Assembly: GCF_041447285.1 (NCBI RefSeq)
Contig: NZ_JBGMEB010000010.1
Location: forward strand, 62,001 to 126,000
Direction of reading: 5' to 3'
Length of the DNA: 64,000 nt
Source: Methanomethylovorans sp041447285
GTDB lineage: Archaea; Halobacteriota; Methanosarcinia; Methanosarcinales; Methanosarcinaceae
Shown: piece by piece, positions 1 to 9,079 of the stretch
How positions within the stretch are numbered: position 1 is the first letter of the stretch
Layout: each line of letters begins with the position of its first letter
Program-made: the position numbers and the translations under genes
Notes under the pieces: generated by a model
The model's input: only the letters and a program-made list of their open reading frames with translations
Databases searched by the model: none
Told to the model about the DNA's origin: nothing

Positions 1-1
1 A

Positions 2-697
2 AGGGAAAAAGTCCTGGAAGCAGGATGCGGTATAGGAGCACAGACAGTGATTCTATCAAAGAATAGCCCGGATGCTGATATCACTTCTATTGACATTTCT
101 GAAAATTCGCTTAAGCTGGCCATGCAACGGGCTAAGGAGCATGGTGTTTCCAATGTTACCTTCAGGCAGGCAGACATTTTCGATCTGCCATTTGAGGATG
201 AGAGCTTTGACCATGTTTTCGTGTGCTTTGTACTGGAACATCTGGAGCAGCCTCTGGAAGCCCTGAAGAAACTCATGAGAGTGCTGAAAAAAGATGGCAC
301 CATAACGGTCATTGAAGGAGATCACGGCTCATGTTTTTTCCACCCGGAGACAGAGGCAGCACTTAAGGCATGGAACAGCCTGGTAGTTTCACAGGCTATG
401 CTTGGAGGCAATTCCCTAATAGGCAGACAGGTTTATCCTCTGCTTAGCAAAGCAGGTTTCAGGGACGTGAAAGTCTCGCCACGTATGGTCTACAGCGATG
501 CCAGCCGCCCCCACATGGAAGAAGGATTCGTGAGACTTACCATCATCCCTATGGTAGAAGGTGTGAGGGAAAAAGCAATTGAAATGGGTATCATTGATGC
601 GGAAACTTTTGAGAAAGGAATAAAGGATTTGCACAAAACAGCTTCAGAAGAGGGAACTTTTAACTATATGTTCTTTAAAGGGATGGGGAGGAAATGA
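2..697 (+). CDS. class I SAM-dependent methyltransferase (5' end missing)
   Basis: The reading frame is open to the left edge, so the start lies outside the window. The first visible residues are REKVLEAGCGIGAQT, which is the glycine-rich SAM-binding motif I of class I methyltransferases. It is followed by an acidic strand end (SIDIS) and a motif IV-like stretch (FDHVFVCFVLEHL), as in the Methyltransf_11/25 families. A GTG at position 47 lies inside motif I and cannot be the true start. The substrate cannot be told from sequence; proteins of this type methylate small molecules, quinones or sugars. It ends about 90 bp before the convergent TrmB gene. The family call is firm, the function is open. 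Confidence 0.85.
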   Translation, partial: REKVLEAGCGIGAQTVILSKNSPDADITSIDISENSLKLAMQRAKEHGVSNVTFRQADIFDLPFEDESFDHVFVCFVLEHLEQPLEALKKLMRVLKKDGTITVIEGDHGSCFFHPETEAALKAWNSLVVSQAMLGGNSLIGRQVYPLLSKAGFRDVKVSPRMVYSDASRPHMEEGFVRLTIIPMVEGVREKAIEMGIIDAETFEKGIKDLHKTASEEGTFNYMFFKGMGRK

Positions 698-785
698 AGG
701 AGAAAAAACAAAAGAATATTACTTTTCTAATTTTTTATGCACAATCCCATGAGCATTTATGTCACTGCGGATTATTAAGTGTTAA

Positions 786-1625
786 TCAGAATGACCTATA
801 TGTTTCGCTATTCTCCCACAATTCTTGAAATTTATTATGAAGCTCCTTTGACATTGTCTTATTGTAGATTTTAATCATTCCAAATGTTTTGTCTGAATTT
901 ATCGGATCGTTGATTTCTAGTATAACCAAATGTCCATCAATTAAAATAAATTTGTGAGTAGTATCTAGTGACCTTATTTCAAGGTATTTAGCAACATTCT
1001 GCAGTATCAATTCATCTTTGATAGATTCATGTAACTGTTTCAATGATGCCGATAGAACCGGATTGGAATCAATAATTTTGATCGATATTCCTTTTTGGAT
1101 CAAAGGAAGAAGCGCATCATGGAACATCGAAGAAAACATATCTTTGAATTGCTCAGATTCTATTGATTTAATCCTTCTTGGGACAACAACACAGATTTCT
1201 TTTTTTGCTTCCTGGTAGGCTCGTTTGATAAGCCTCATAACTTCTTTAGTTCCCATGGCAGCTGACCAAAAGTTATTCTCTTTTTCGGTTTGACTGCTGA
1301 AATTAGATAATCTATCTTCAATATTATCTATTGTTTCCCTAAATGTATCCAACTCTCTGTTTATTTCATTTTCTTTTCGTATATAATAACTCTCAAATGC
1401 AATATCTGTCTCCACAGCACGATATTTTTTTGGTCTCGAATGCTGGACTTCAATAAATCCCATATTCTCCAGGTTTTCTAGAACAGCATATATCTTACCC
1501 ATAGGTATCTTTGATCTTCTAGACAATTCTGTGGCGTCTATAATTCCTTCCTTCAATGTAGTCAAATATGCAACAGCTTCGTATTTATTGAATCCGAGAT
1601 TCCTCAGTAATTGTTCATCTTCCAC
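786..1625 (-). CDS. TrmB-family transcriptional regulator
   Basis: A 279-residue protein with an N-terminal winged helix (about residues 5-75; LGFNKYEAVAYLTTL opens the HTH and is typical of TrmB). A helical, probably coiled-coil dimerisation segment follows (about 80-115), then a C-terminal effector domain with KKEICVVVPRRI. TrmB proteins are archaeal repressors or activators, many sugar-responsive, but the ligand is unknown here. The gene diverges from the CARDB/ABC-export operon starting at 1821, and a near-perfect 28-bp palindrome lies between them. The simplest reading is that this protein controls that operon and itself. The function beyond the family is inferred from context. Confidence 0.85.
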   Translation of the reverse strand: MEDEQLLRNLGFNKYEAVAYLTTLKEGIIDATELSRRSKIPMGKIYAVLENLENMGFIEVQHSRPKKYRAVETDIAFESYYIRKENEINRELDTFRETIDNIEDRLSNFSSQTEKENNFWSAAMGTKEVMRLIKRAYQEAKKEICVVVPRRIKSIESEQFKDMFSSMFHDALLPLIQKGISIKIIDSNPVLSASLKQLHESIKDELILQNVAKYLEIRSLDTTHKFILIDGHLVILEINDPINSDKTFGMIKIYNKTMSKELHNKFQELWENSETYRSF

Positions 1626-1667
1626 GATTTAACCTACCCATGGTTTATTAGAGAGTGAAATTTCTAA

Positions 1668-1695
1668 ATATAAACAACTAGTTAGTTGTTTATAT
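1668..1695. promoter_or_regulatory. palindromic operator between TrmB regulator and export operon
   Basis: Two 13-bp perfectly complementary arms (ATATAAACAACTA at 1668-1680 and its reverse complement at 1683-1695) flank a central GT. The right arm merges into a TATA-like run at about 1690-1699. Its position between divergent genes, overlapping a likely core promoter, suggests an operator for the TrmB-family protein encoded at 786-1625. The palindrome is seen directly; its ligand is inference. Confidence 0.65.
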
Positions 1696-1820
1696 ATATA
1701 TTACACATTTTGATGTTGTACCAATAATTGTGATCAATCCCATTACATTGAACTAAAACAGCATCCAATAACACAGATCAATAGAACTGGATTGGCAAAA
1801 TAGTAAGAACAGGTGTTCTA

Positions 1821-2993
1821 ATGAAACAAAATTTACAACATATCGGTTTATTCATGGGTATTCTATTATTGTTTGTTATAAGTACCTCAATGGTTTGTTC
1901 TGCAGGTGTCAATGGCATTGGAATAACTACTATAGAAATCACGCCTCAACCAGCAGAGCCGGGAAACGATGTAACTCTTAAAATAAGGGTCATCAACGAA
2001 GGCGTAAAGAGCATAGAAGACTTTTCAGTAAAAATAGATATCAAGTATCCATTTTATTTGAAGAGTGAAAGTAAGAATTTTGAGAACAAGAGAACATTAA
2101 GTGTTGGATCATCGATCGATAACACCTATTATCTGACTGTGGATTCCAATGCCAGTTCTGGAATTTATCCAATAGAGTTCGATGTTTATGTCGATGATGT
2201 GATCCTTAATCCTTCTGACAACAATGTTTATGTACAGATTATAGGGAAACCTGATCTCACTATAAAAACTGATGCCATTGATAAAATATCTCCTGGATAT
2301 ACGTTTCCATTGCAGCTATCAGTGAAAAATGTTGGTACTGGCATAGCTAAGAACATAAAAATTAGTTCAGAATCTGAAAATGTTTTGATTCTTGGTTCTA
2401 ACATTGAATTGATCAATAAAATAATGCCCACAGAAACATCACAAACAGAATTAAATTTCATCGTAAAAAATGATCAGGATCCCGACGCCTATCAATTTCC
2501 TGTTAAGCTCGAATATATTGATGAGCAGGGAAACAATTACACATCAACTTACAATATTGGGATTAATATACTAAACAGGGCAGAGATTGGAATTCAGAGT
2601 ATAAAGATCACACCTACTCAAATCACACCTCTGGACGAAGTTCACATTGCGGGCATTATAGAGAATACAGGAAATGGTGATGCTAGACAAGTGCTTGTAC
2701 AATTGACAACTGAAGAAGGAAATTACAAGTCTTTTGTGGGACAGCTTAAATCTGACGATGATGCACCATTCTATTTTGATCTTAACCCGGGGTCCGCGGG
2801 TAAGAAGAACTTTAACCTGACCATTTCCTATTCTGATGATTTTGATTCACATGAAGTTCATCATACAATACCCGTGGAAGTTAACAGACCTAAGAGCAAT
2901 TTGATTTTTACTCTTGCTTTAATTGCAATCATAGCCGGATCTGTGATCTATCTGGTATTAAAAAAGAGGCAGGTTAAAAATGGACAAGAATGA
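1821..2993 (+). CDS. secreted, membrane-anchored CARDB/NEW3-like protein
   Basis: 390 residues with an N-terminal signal peptide (hydrophobic core about residues 9-26) and one C-terminal membrane helix (about 361-381) followed by KKRQ, a stop-transfer arrangement. Between them are about three Ig-like beta-sandwich units of roughly 110 residues, each with phrases such as DVTLKIRVINEGVKSIEDF and FPLQLSVKNVGTG, as in the COG1361/CARDB families. It would sit outside the cell, anchored in the membrane. It overlaps the permease gene by 14 bp and shares an operon with the permease and ATPase, so it is probably the extracellular partner of that ABC complex. ATG at 1821 follows AGGTG. Confidence 0.8.
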   Translation: MKQNLQHIGLFMGILLLFVISTSMVCSAGVNGIGITTIEITPQPAEPGNDVTLKIRVINEGVKSIEDFSVKIDIKYPFYLKSESKNFENKRTLSVGSSIDNTYYLTVDSNASSGIYPIEFDVYVDDVILNPSDNNVYVQIIGKPDLTIKTDAIDKISPGYTFPLQLSVKNVGTGIAKNIKISSESENVLILGSNIELINKIMPTETSQTELNFIVKNDQDPDAYQFPVKLEYIDEQGNNYTSTYNIGINILNRAEIGIQSIKITPTQITPLDEVHIAGIIENTGNGDARQVLVQLTTEEGNYKSFVGQLKSDDDAPFYFDLNPGSAGKKNFNLTISYSDDFDSHEVHHTIPVEVNRPKSNLIFTLALIAIIAGSVIYLVLKKRQVKNGQE

Positions 2994-4182
2994 TTTTAAA
3001 GTAATGGCTTTTCTAGCATATAAGAATCTCACTAAAAGTAAGGTTACTTTCATGGTTATTGTTGCCGTAATGGCAATGAGTTTTCTTTCTATTACTTTCT
3101 TTGCATCGATCATTGACGGTCTTGGGTACGAATTTGAGGAGGGGATGATCAGGGGACAAACTGGACATCTGATGATCGAACCTCAGGAAGATGAACTTTA
3201 TATTTCAGGTTCAGGAAACCTTGTAAAAGATATCAGAAGAATTCCTGGAGTAGTAGGGGTTGCACGAAGGCTGGATGCCAGTACAGTGGCAAGACATGAA
3301 AATATAGAGATAGGAAATCCTGTTCTTTTTATAGAGCCTGAAAATGAGAAACATGTGTCTGATTACTGGAACAGTGTTATTGTAGGTGAGTATCTTTCCG
3401 AAAAAGATACTGATGAAATGCTTATAGGAGCAAATTTGGTAAAATCGTATGCTGAAGAAGGGGACACTCAAAAGAGATTTGATGTGGATATAGGAGATAA
3501 GATCATATTAAGCTTTAGCAACGGGTTTGTAAAAGAATACAACATAAAAGGAATATACAAAACTGGGTCAAGGTTTGTCGATGATAAAATAATAGTCAAC
3601 TTTGACCAGTACCACACGATATTTAATTCTACAAATGATATTGCATCTAATATTCTAATAGCACTCCCAGATAGAGGACTGGAAGAAACTTATACAGAAG
3701 AAATTGTGGATCTTGGAGTCAGTGAACAAATCAATAAATGGCAGACAAAGATGGGTGCCATCAATCAATTTGTTGGAAGTCTCCAGATAACGAATAAGAT
3801 AACCGGTACAATCGGGCTTCTAACTGCTTTTGCAACAATATACATCATTATATTCATCAACGTTACAAATAAAAGAAAACAAATTGGAATACTCAAAGCA
3901 GTTGGCATTAAAAAACAAATAATCCTGGGATCTTATATTCTTCAGTCATTAGCCTATGGTATAACAGGAGTTATAATTGGAAACCTGGTAATGAAACTGT
4001 TACTATTACTTCTGGCAATACATCCACTGAGCATGCCCATTGGGCCGGTAGTTCCTATTTTGACTACAGAGCGACTTGTGACTACCAGTTTCACGCTTAT
4101 ACTGGCATCAGTAGTAGCAGGACTTTTTCCATCGAGAAAGGCGGCAGATGAGAACATACTGGATGCAATATTTGGAGGGTAA
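2980..4182 (+). CDS. MacB/LolCE-type (FtsX) ABC transporter permease
   Basis: 400 residues. There is one membrane helix near the N-terminus (about 22-46), a large extracytoplasmic domain (about 50-265, MacB periplasmic-core type) and three C-terminal helices. The phrase NVTNKRKQIGILKAVGIKKQ between helices is the FtsX-family coupling signature (RxxEIGILKAxG). Such permeases do not import solutes; they drive lipoprotein or peptide export or transmit force across the membrane. It overlaps the CARDB gene upstream and is separated by 2 bp from the ATPase gene downstream. The substrate is unknown. Confidence 0.88.
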   Translation: MDKNDFKVMAFLAYKNLTKSKVTFMVIVAVMAMSFLSITFFASIIDGLGYEFEEGMIRGQTGHLMIEPQEDELYISGSGNLVKDIRRIPGVVGVARRLDASTVARHENIEIGNPVLFIEPENEKHVSDYWNSVIVGEYLSEKDTDEMLIGANLVKSYAEEGDTQKRFDVDIGDKIILSFSNGFVKEYNIKGIYKTGSRFVDDKIIVNFDQYHTIFNSTNDIASNILIALPDRGLEETYTEEIVDLGVSEQINKWQTKMGAINQFVGSLQITNKITGTIGLLTAFATIYIIIFINVTNKRKQIGILKAVGIKKQIILGSYILQSLAYGITGVIIGNLVMKLLLLLLAIHPLSMPIGPVVPILTTERLVTTSFTLILASVVAGLFPSRKAADENILDAIFGG

Positions 4183-4184
4183 AC

Positions 4185-4880
4185 ATGGAAAGGACAATGA
4201 TCAGAACCCAGCATCTTGAAAGATTTTATGTCACGGGTGCCGTAAAGACCTACGCTCTCAGAGATATCAGTATTGAAATAAAGGAGGGAGAGTTTGTTGC
4301 CATTATGGGGAAGAGCGGAAGTGGCAAAAGCACTCTATTGCATCAGCTGGGACTTCTGGATAAGCCTACAAAAGGAAGTATAACCATAGATGGACATGAC
4401 GTCATCAACATTTCTGAGAAAGAGAGGACTTGGTTCAGACTCCATGAGTTAGGTTATGTTTTTCAGTCATATAACCTGATACCAGAACTTACAGCTATTG
4501 AAAATGTTTATATTACGGCAATGGCCAGGAATCTGAACAGAGAAGAGTACGAGAAAATGGCAGAGGAGATACTTGCTGCAGTGGGGCTTGAAGATCGGAT
4601 GTATCATTACCCTTCCGAGCTTTCTGGTGGTCAGCAGCAGAGAGTGTCCATTGCAAGAGCATTAGTCAATAAGCCAAAAATCCTTTTTGCAGATGAGCCA
4701 ACGGCTAATCTTGATTCTGCATCCTCGGAGGATGTTATAAATCTGTTCAAAAAATTCAATGAGGAGATCAGACAAACTATAGTAATGGTTACGCATGAGA
4801 AAGATGAAGGTGAGAAAGCAGACCGTATTATCTGGGTTAAGGACGGACTAGTAGATAGAGATAAAATGCAGGGTCTTTGA
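4185..4880 (+). CDS. LolD/MacB-type ABC transporter ATP-binding protein
   Basis: 231 residues, a single complete ATPase domain. Walker A is GKSGSGKS (residues 42-49), the signature is LSGGQQQR, Walker B with the catalytic Glu is ILFADEPTANLD, and the switch His lies in VTHE. Spacing and phrases are those of the LolD/MacB family that pairs with FtsX-type permeases, matching the neighbour at 2980. ATG at 4185 follows GGAGGGTAAAC, a strong ribosome site. It is the last gene of the TrmB-flanked operon. Confidence 0.92.
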   Translation: MERTMIRTQHLERFYVTGAVKTYALRDISIEIKEGEFVAIMGKSGSGKSTLLHQLGLLDKPTKGSITIDGHDVINISEKERTWFRLHELGYVFQSYNLIPELTAIENVYITAMARNLNREEYEKMAEEILAAVGLEDRMYHYPSELSGGQQQRVSIARALVNKPKILFADEPTANLDSASSEDVINLFKKFNEEIRQTIVMVTHEKDEGEKADRIIWVKDGLVDRDKMQGL

Positions 4881-5507
4881 ACTACTATAAGCCATCAGCT
4901 TGGAAAGGTATCTCCGATTCACCTTGAATAAAATGATAACTGAATTGAAGGAGGAACATACATGGTTAAAGAATGTAAATTCAGGCTATGTAGAAATCCT
5001 CTCTTTTCGAGGAACTAATCAAATTGACATTTTTACGAAATATGTCTGTATATACCGTTCCATAACAGATATTTTCAGGCGAAAGATGTTGGTTTTAATA
5101 GGTTTTCTACATAGCTCTACTGAAATCAGCGAGGATTTCCATTCATTGAATGTTTTTTTCAGATGAAACTATAATCCATTCCACTACACAGAAATAGGGA
5201 GGATGTAGCTGAAAAGTATCTACATCTCTTTATAGACACTCATTTCCCTTACTAATTTCCTGATTTTTTTGGTTATAGCCTGCTTCTCTTGTCTAATTGA
5301 ATAGGAAGGCGTTGCAATATTTAATACTTCATATATGCAGATTCAAACGAACCTGAGAATGTAAACTTACATCATGCTGTAAGCCATCACCAAAACGTTA
5401 TTCAACTCAGCTCCAGCATTACTTTAAATGGTCTAACACCTACAATATTTCTATATGGTATGTATATGTCATACAGCTTTTTACTCAACTTAAGTCGCTT
5501 GAGAATT
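4881..5507. other. non-coding stretch between convergent operons
   Basis: No convincing gene in about 630 bp. A TTG-initiated 88-codon frame (4900-5166) has no ribosome site, no recognisable domain and ordinary intergenic composition. One hairpin stands out: GATGTAG at 5202-5208 pairs with CTACATC at 5220-5226 and is followed by TCTTTATAG, a possible terminator for the ABC operon. The short string TAAGCCATCA occurs twice (near 4888 and 5380). Confidence 0.5.
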
Positions 5508-6698
5508 TTAGAAGAAGAGCTTTCTTGCAGCCTCCTCTGCCCTTCTCATAACTTCTTTTACAGGAATGCTGCTTGTTTTTGCAATTTTCTTGCAATCCTC
5601 AAACTCGGCAGAGATATTGAGCAGAACACCTTCAGAGTCACTGGCAATCTTGATCGCAGTTTCATATATTTCCCCTTCAATCTCAAATTTAAGTGACTCC
5701 ATTCTCCTGGCAGCCATTAACCTGTGTCGCGTCGGAATAACTCTTACTCCCAGGGATCCAGTCTCTATAATGATCTTCCTGGCGAGCTTTGCGCTGTCCT
5801 CTGGTTTTGCAATGACCTTGATAATATGAGCAGGTCGGCCTTTTTTCATTGTTGCCGGGATAATTGCAACATCTCTCGCCCCCATAGCAAGCAATTCCTC
5901 GAACAGGTTACCCAGTACTTCTCCACTCACATCGTCAGCATTGGTCTCAAGTACTTCTATCATATCCGGGATCAGGCAGGAATCCAACTCCGAAATTACT
6001 CCCTGGAGCACGTTGGGCCCGTTAAGTTCTGTATCTCCAGCTCCGTAGCCTATTGAAATTACCCTGCCCTGGGGAAAAGTTTCCACAGGTCTTGCAAAAT
6101 GAGAAAGAATAGCAGCTCCAGTTGGAGTCAGAAGTTCTTTTTGCTCATTACCACCTCTGAAATAGAGTTTTCCTTTCCTGAGCAGTTCAAGGGTCGCCGG
6201 AGCTGGTACTGGTAGAGTTCCATGTGCGCATTCTATTGTCCCGCTTCCCACATTGATGGGAGTGCAGTAAACAGAATCACATGCAAGGGAATGGATAGCT
6301 GCCGAAGAGCCAATTACATCTGCAAGGGCATCACTTTGTCCCACCTCATGAAAATGGAGTTTTTCAAGATCATCTACTCCATGAACCAAGCTTTCAGCTT
6401 CTGCCATCTTCAAAAAAATATCAAGAGCACTTGCCTCCACTCGGGAAGGCAGTTTTGACTCCTTTATCAAGTCCACAAGTTCAGGATATGTGCGTGCATG
6501 CTCTCTTTCAGGTACATTTATCCTGACATCCAGAGCTTTAATGCCTTTTTTTACAACTTCCTTTATATCAACAGATACAGGTGCAGAAGCTTCTATGAGT
6601 TCTTTTACGGCTTCCCTGTCAGCTCCGAGGTCCAGAGTGCATCCAAGGATCATATCTCCGGCTGCTCCGGAAAAAGGATTGAATATCAGTGATCTCAT
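5508..6698 (-). CDS. larC: LarC, nickel insertion protein for the nickel-pincer nucleotide
   Basis: 396 residues of the LarC (DUF111) family, recognised by the opening FNPFSGAAGDMILG, the LHFHEVGQSDALADVIG block and the C-terminal NADDVSGEVLGNLFEELL and GRPAHIIKV blocks. In Lactiplantibacillus plantarum LarC inserts nickel into the bis-thiocarboxylated nicotinic-acid nucleotide in a CTP-dependent step, giving the pincer cofactor of lactate racemase. Here it is one continuous frame, unlike the frameshifted L. plantarum larC. It starts 5 bp after larB ends, so the two are translationally linked. Last gene of the AKR-larB-larC operon. Confidence 0.93.
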   Translation of the reverse strand: MRSLIFNPFSGAAGDMILGCTLDLGADREAVKELIEASAPVSVDIKEVVKKGIKALDVRINVPEREHARTYPELVDLIKESKLPSRVEASALDIFLKMAEAESLVHGVDDLEKLHFHEVGQSDALADVIGSSAAIHSLACDSVYCTPINVGSGTIECAHGTLPVPAPATLELLRKGKLYFRGGNEQKELLTPTGAAILSHFARPVETFPQGRVISIGYGAGDTELNGPNVLQGVISELDSCLIPDMIEVLETNADDVSGEVLGNLFEELLAMGARDVAIIPATMKKGRPAHIIKVIAKPEDSAKLARKIIIETGSLGVRVIPTRHRLMAARRMESLKFEIEGEIYETAIKIASDSEGVLLNISAEFEDCKKIAKTSSIPVKEVMRRAEEAARKLFF

Positions 6699-6703
6699 AA
6701 TCT

Positions 6704-7495
6704 TTATTCCTGTTTTATCTTCAATTCAGTTCCTGCAGCTGCAATCATGTTTGCTATCCTTGCTGCATATGCTCCTGCAACGAAACCAGCATCAATATTT
6801 ACAACTGCAAGTGTAGAACAGGATTGGAGCATCGACAGCAAAGCAGCTTCTCCTTTGCCACCTGCCCCATAGCCTGTGGAAACCGGAAGGCCTATCACTG
6901 GTACGTCGACCAGTCCCGATACTATCGTGGGAAGTGTGCCTTCCCTTCCTGCTGCAACCACGATGGCTCCTGGATTCTTCGATTTCAAATTCTGAAGTTC
7001 CGGAACGAGTCTGTGGATCCCTGCGACTCCCACATCGTACACCGCAACAGTTTCACATCCCATCTCGGAAGCTACAACCTTTGCTTCTTCTGCGGCTGGA
7101 ATATCTGCAGTGCCTGCAGAGATAATCCCCACAACTCCCCCGGTTCTGGGAGCAGGAGTACCATCATGGACTACAACTGTACGGGCCCGACTGTTCCACT
7201 CAAGTTCATCGTCAGTAAATGCTGCCTTCAGGGCTTCAAGATGTTTTGCAGATACTCGTGTGATAAGAGCTCTCTTGCTCTGCGAGACCATGACCCTTGC
7301 AATTGCCACAACACTACTTGGCTCTTTGCAATCCGCAAGAATAGCCTCTATGACTCCTGTTCTGTTTTTTCTGTGAGAATCAATTTTTGCGATATCCGAA
7401 TAGGACACAAAACCAAGACTACGGATCAGTTGCTCCGCAGTCTTTTGATCTATATTTCCATCTTTGACGTCTGTCAGTATATCAGTGAGTTCCAT
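6704..7495 (-). CDS. larB: LarB, pyridinium-3,5-biscarboxylate mononucleotide synthase
   Basis: About 263 residues from the ATG at 7493-7495, which is preceded by AAAGGGTGCTAC; a longer frame to 7597 would overlap the upstream AKR gene and lacks a better site. The C-terminal half is a PurE-like fold with GVVGIISAGTADIPAAEEA and GLPVSTGYGAGGKGEAAL, the LarB signature. LarB carboxylates nicotinic acid adenine dinucleotide and hydrolyses it, the first step of nickel-pincer synthesis. It lies between an Fe-S aldo/keto reductase gene (41 bp upstream) and larC, all on the minus strand. LarE, the sulphur donor, is absent from this window. Confidence 0.92.
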   Translation of the reverse strand: MELTDILTDVKDGNIDQKTAEQLIRSLGFVSYSDIAKIDSHRKNRTGVIEAILADCKEPSSVVAIARVMVSQSKRALITRVSAKHLEALKAAFTDDELEWNSRARTVVVHDGTPAPRTGGVVGIISAGTADIPAAEEAKVVASEMGCETVAVYDVGVAGIHRLVPELQNLKSKNPGAIVVAAGREGTLPTIVSGLVDVPVIGLPVSTGYGAGGKGEAALLSMLQSCSTLAVVNIDAGFVAGAYAARIANMIAAAGTELKIKQE

Positions 7496-7535
7496 GTAGC
7501 ACCCTTTACCTGGAAAATTCGGATCTTCCTGGTCG

Positions 7536-8735
7536 TTAGACCTGCTTGAACATCTCTCTTGCCATAGCAGCTCTCTGCTCAAGATCGGCCCCTTCAAGTT
7601 CTTTTACAACTGATTCAAGAACTATTGGTATGTCAATGTGCTGTGGACATTTCTCAAGACACTGTCCGCACTGGATACACAGGGATGCAAACTCAGGTTC
7701 TCCGAGAGCGACAGCACCTCCCAACCGTGCAGCATACATGAATTTTTCTCCTTCAGGATTGTCCACCAGTGCAAGATTGTTATAATGCTCAAAACAAAGT
7801 GGAATGTTCACACCTGCGGGACAGGGCATGCAATACTGACAACTTGTACATCCCACTTTCATCAGTTCACGATACTTGTTTTCAACTCTCTTTACAAGCT
7901 GCAGTTCCCCTTCTGTCAGTGAATCTGGATATGCCTGTTCTGCTATTCTGAGGTTCTCCTCAACATGAGCCTCCTCGTTCATACCGGAAAGAATCACGGT
8001 GACCTCGGGGTGGTTCCATACCCAGCGGAGAGCCCATTCTGCAGGTGATCTCTTTGTCGGAGCTTCTTTCCAGATTTCTTTTACAGCCTTAGGTACGTTC
8101 TTTGTAAGGTTCCCTCCGCGAAGGGGTTCCATTATAACAACGCCAAGACCCTTTGAAGCTGCATATTCCAGACCCTTTGTACCTGCCTGGTTCTTTTCGT
8201 CTAGGAAGTTGTACTGGATCTGGCAGAAGTCCCAGTCATAAGCATCCACTATCCGGTTGAAATCTTCTGATGCACCGTGGAAGGAGAAACCTGCATTAAT
8301 GATACGTCCGTCAAGTTTGGCTTTGTTGAGGAAATCGACCACACCTAATTTTTCAACATTATCCCACAGGTCACCAACGAGGGCATGTATGAGATAGTAA
8401 TCTATATGATCGGTATTCAGTTTCTCAAGCTGGGCATTGAGGAACTTATCCATATCTTCACGCTTCTCTACAAGCCACGAGGGAAGTTTTGTTGCAATCT
8501 TCACTTTCTCACGGTACCCATCGGCAAGGGCACGACCCAGAAATGGCTCGCTTGCTCCCATGTGGTATGGCCAGGCCGTATCCATATAGTTCACTCCCTG
8601 GTCAATTGCATAGCGTACCTGTTTGGTTGCTCTTTCTTCATCTATGCTGCCGTCTTCCTTTGAGGCGAGGCGCATGGCACCAAAACCAAGTATCGAAAGC
8701 TCATCACCATTCTTTGGCATTTTTCTATACAGCAT
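7536..8735 (-). CDS. aldo/keto reductase with two C-terminal [4Fe-4S] motifs
   Basis: 399 residues. The N-terminal barrel has the aldo/keto reductase tetrad by pattern: D52 and Y57 (YMDTAWPYH), K83 (IATKLP) and H117 (YYLIH). The C-terminus carries two ferredoxin-type motifs, CTSCQYCMPC and CIQCGQCLEKC. This is the Fe-S AKR group common in strict anaerobes, and its physiological substrate is generally unknown. ATG at 8735 follows AAAGGAGAACTAAAA, an 18-nt leader identical to that of the hydrolase gene at 11550. Upstream DNA holds several TGACT-type half-sites. It heads the operon with larB and larC and has a paralogue at 13884. Confidence 0.92.
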   Translation of the reverse strand: MLYRKMPKNGDELSILGFGAMRLASKEDGSIDEERATKQVRYAIDQGVNYMDTAWPYHMGASEPFLGRALADGYREKVKIATKLPSWLVEKREDMDKFLNAQLEKLNTDHIDYYLIHALVGDLWDNVEKLGVVDFLNKAKLDGRIINAGFSFHGASEDFNRIVDAYDWDFCQIQYNFLDEKNQAGTKGLEYAASKGLGVVIMEPLRGGNLTKNVPKAVKEIWKEAPTKRSPAEWALRWVWNHPEVTVILSGMNEEAHVEENLRIAEQAYPDSLTEGELQLVKRVENKYRELMKVGCTSCQYCMPCPAGVNIPLCFEHYNNLALVDNPEGEKFMYAARLGGAVALGEPEFASLCIQCGQCLEKCPQHIDIPIVLESVVKELEGADLEQRAAMAREMFKQV

Positions 8736-9079
8736 TTTTAGTTCTCCTTTTATTTCGATTTGTCTAAGTATTATAATATAATGACTGAACAGTCAGTCAC
8801 ACTTGTATTTGTTAGTATATATTTGCTTTGATTGACCAATCACTCATTGAAAAAAATGAAAAATTATTTTCCAGTCAGATGTTGACTGAATACATTTTCA
8901 TTGATCAGACTGGTAGTTTCATGTATTTCACTGGAATGCGAAAAAGTACCTATCCGAATTTTCGTTGTGTCTTCTCCAAAACTCGTAAATTCTTCTTTAG
9001 TCAAAAAGATCATCCTCTCTGTTCAGTATATCTTTAATTGTTGGTTTTTATCATTTCCAGACCGCGATTTTGCTTATGT
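8736..9079. promoter_or_regulatory. AKR-larB-larC promoter region with clustered TetR-type sites
   Basis: About 340 bp without a gene. It holds TGACT-GAAC-AGTCA at 8782-8795 and the variant TGATT-GACC-AATCA at 8829-8842. A third pair of half-sites in everted order, CAGTCA at 8872-8877 and TGACTG at 8883-8888, lies further out. Matching dyads occur near both TetR genes' neighbourhood (13674 and 13842) and upstream of the hydrolase operon. The sequence is direct; binding by the TetR proteins of 13082 or 15175 is inferred. Confidence 0.65.

Noticed and set aside
4900..5166. 88-codon frame after the ABC operon
   Set aside because: TTG start without a ribosome site and no family resemblance; treated as non-coding.
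6824..7549. 241-codon plus-strand frame opposite larB
   Set aside because: It mirrors the codon structure of larB on the other strand, has no ribosome site and no recognisable domain.
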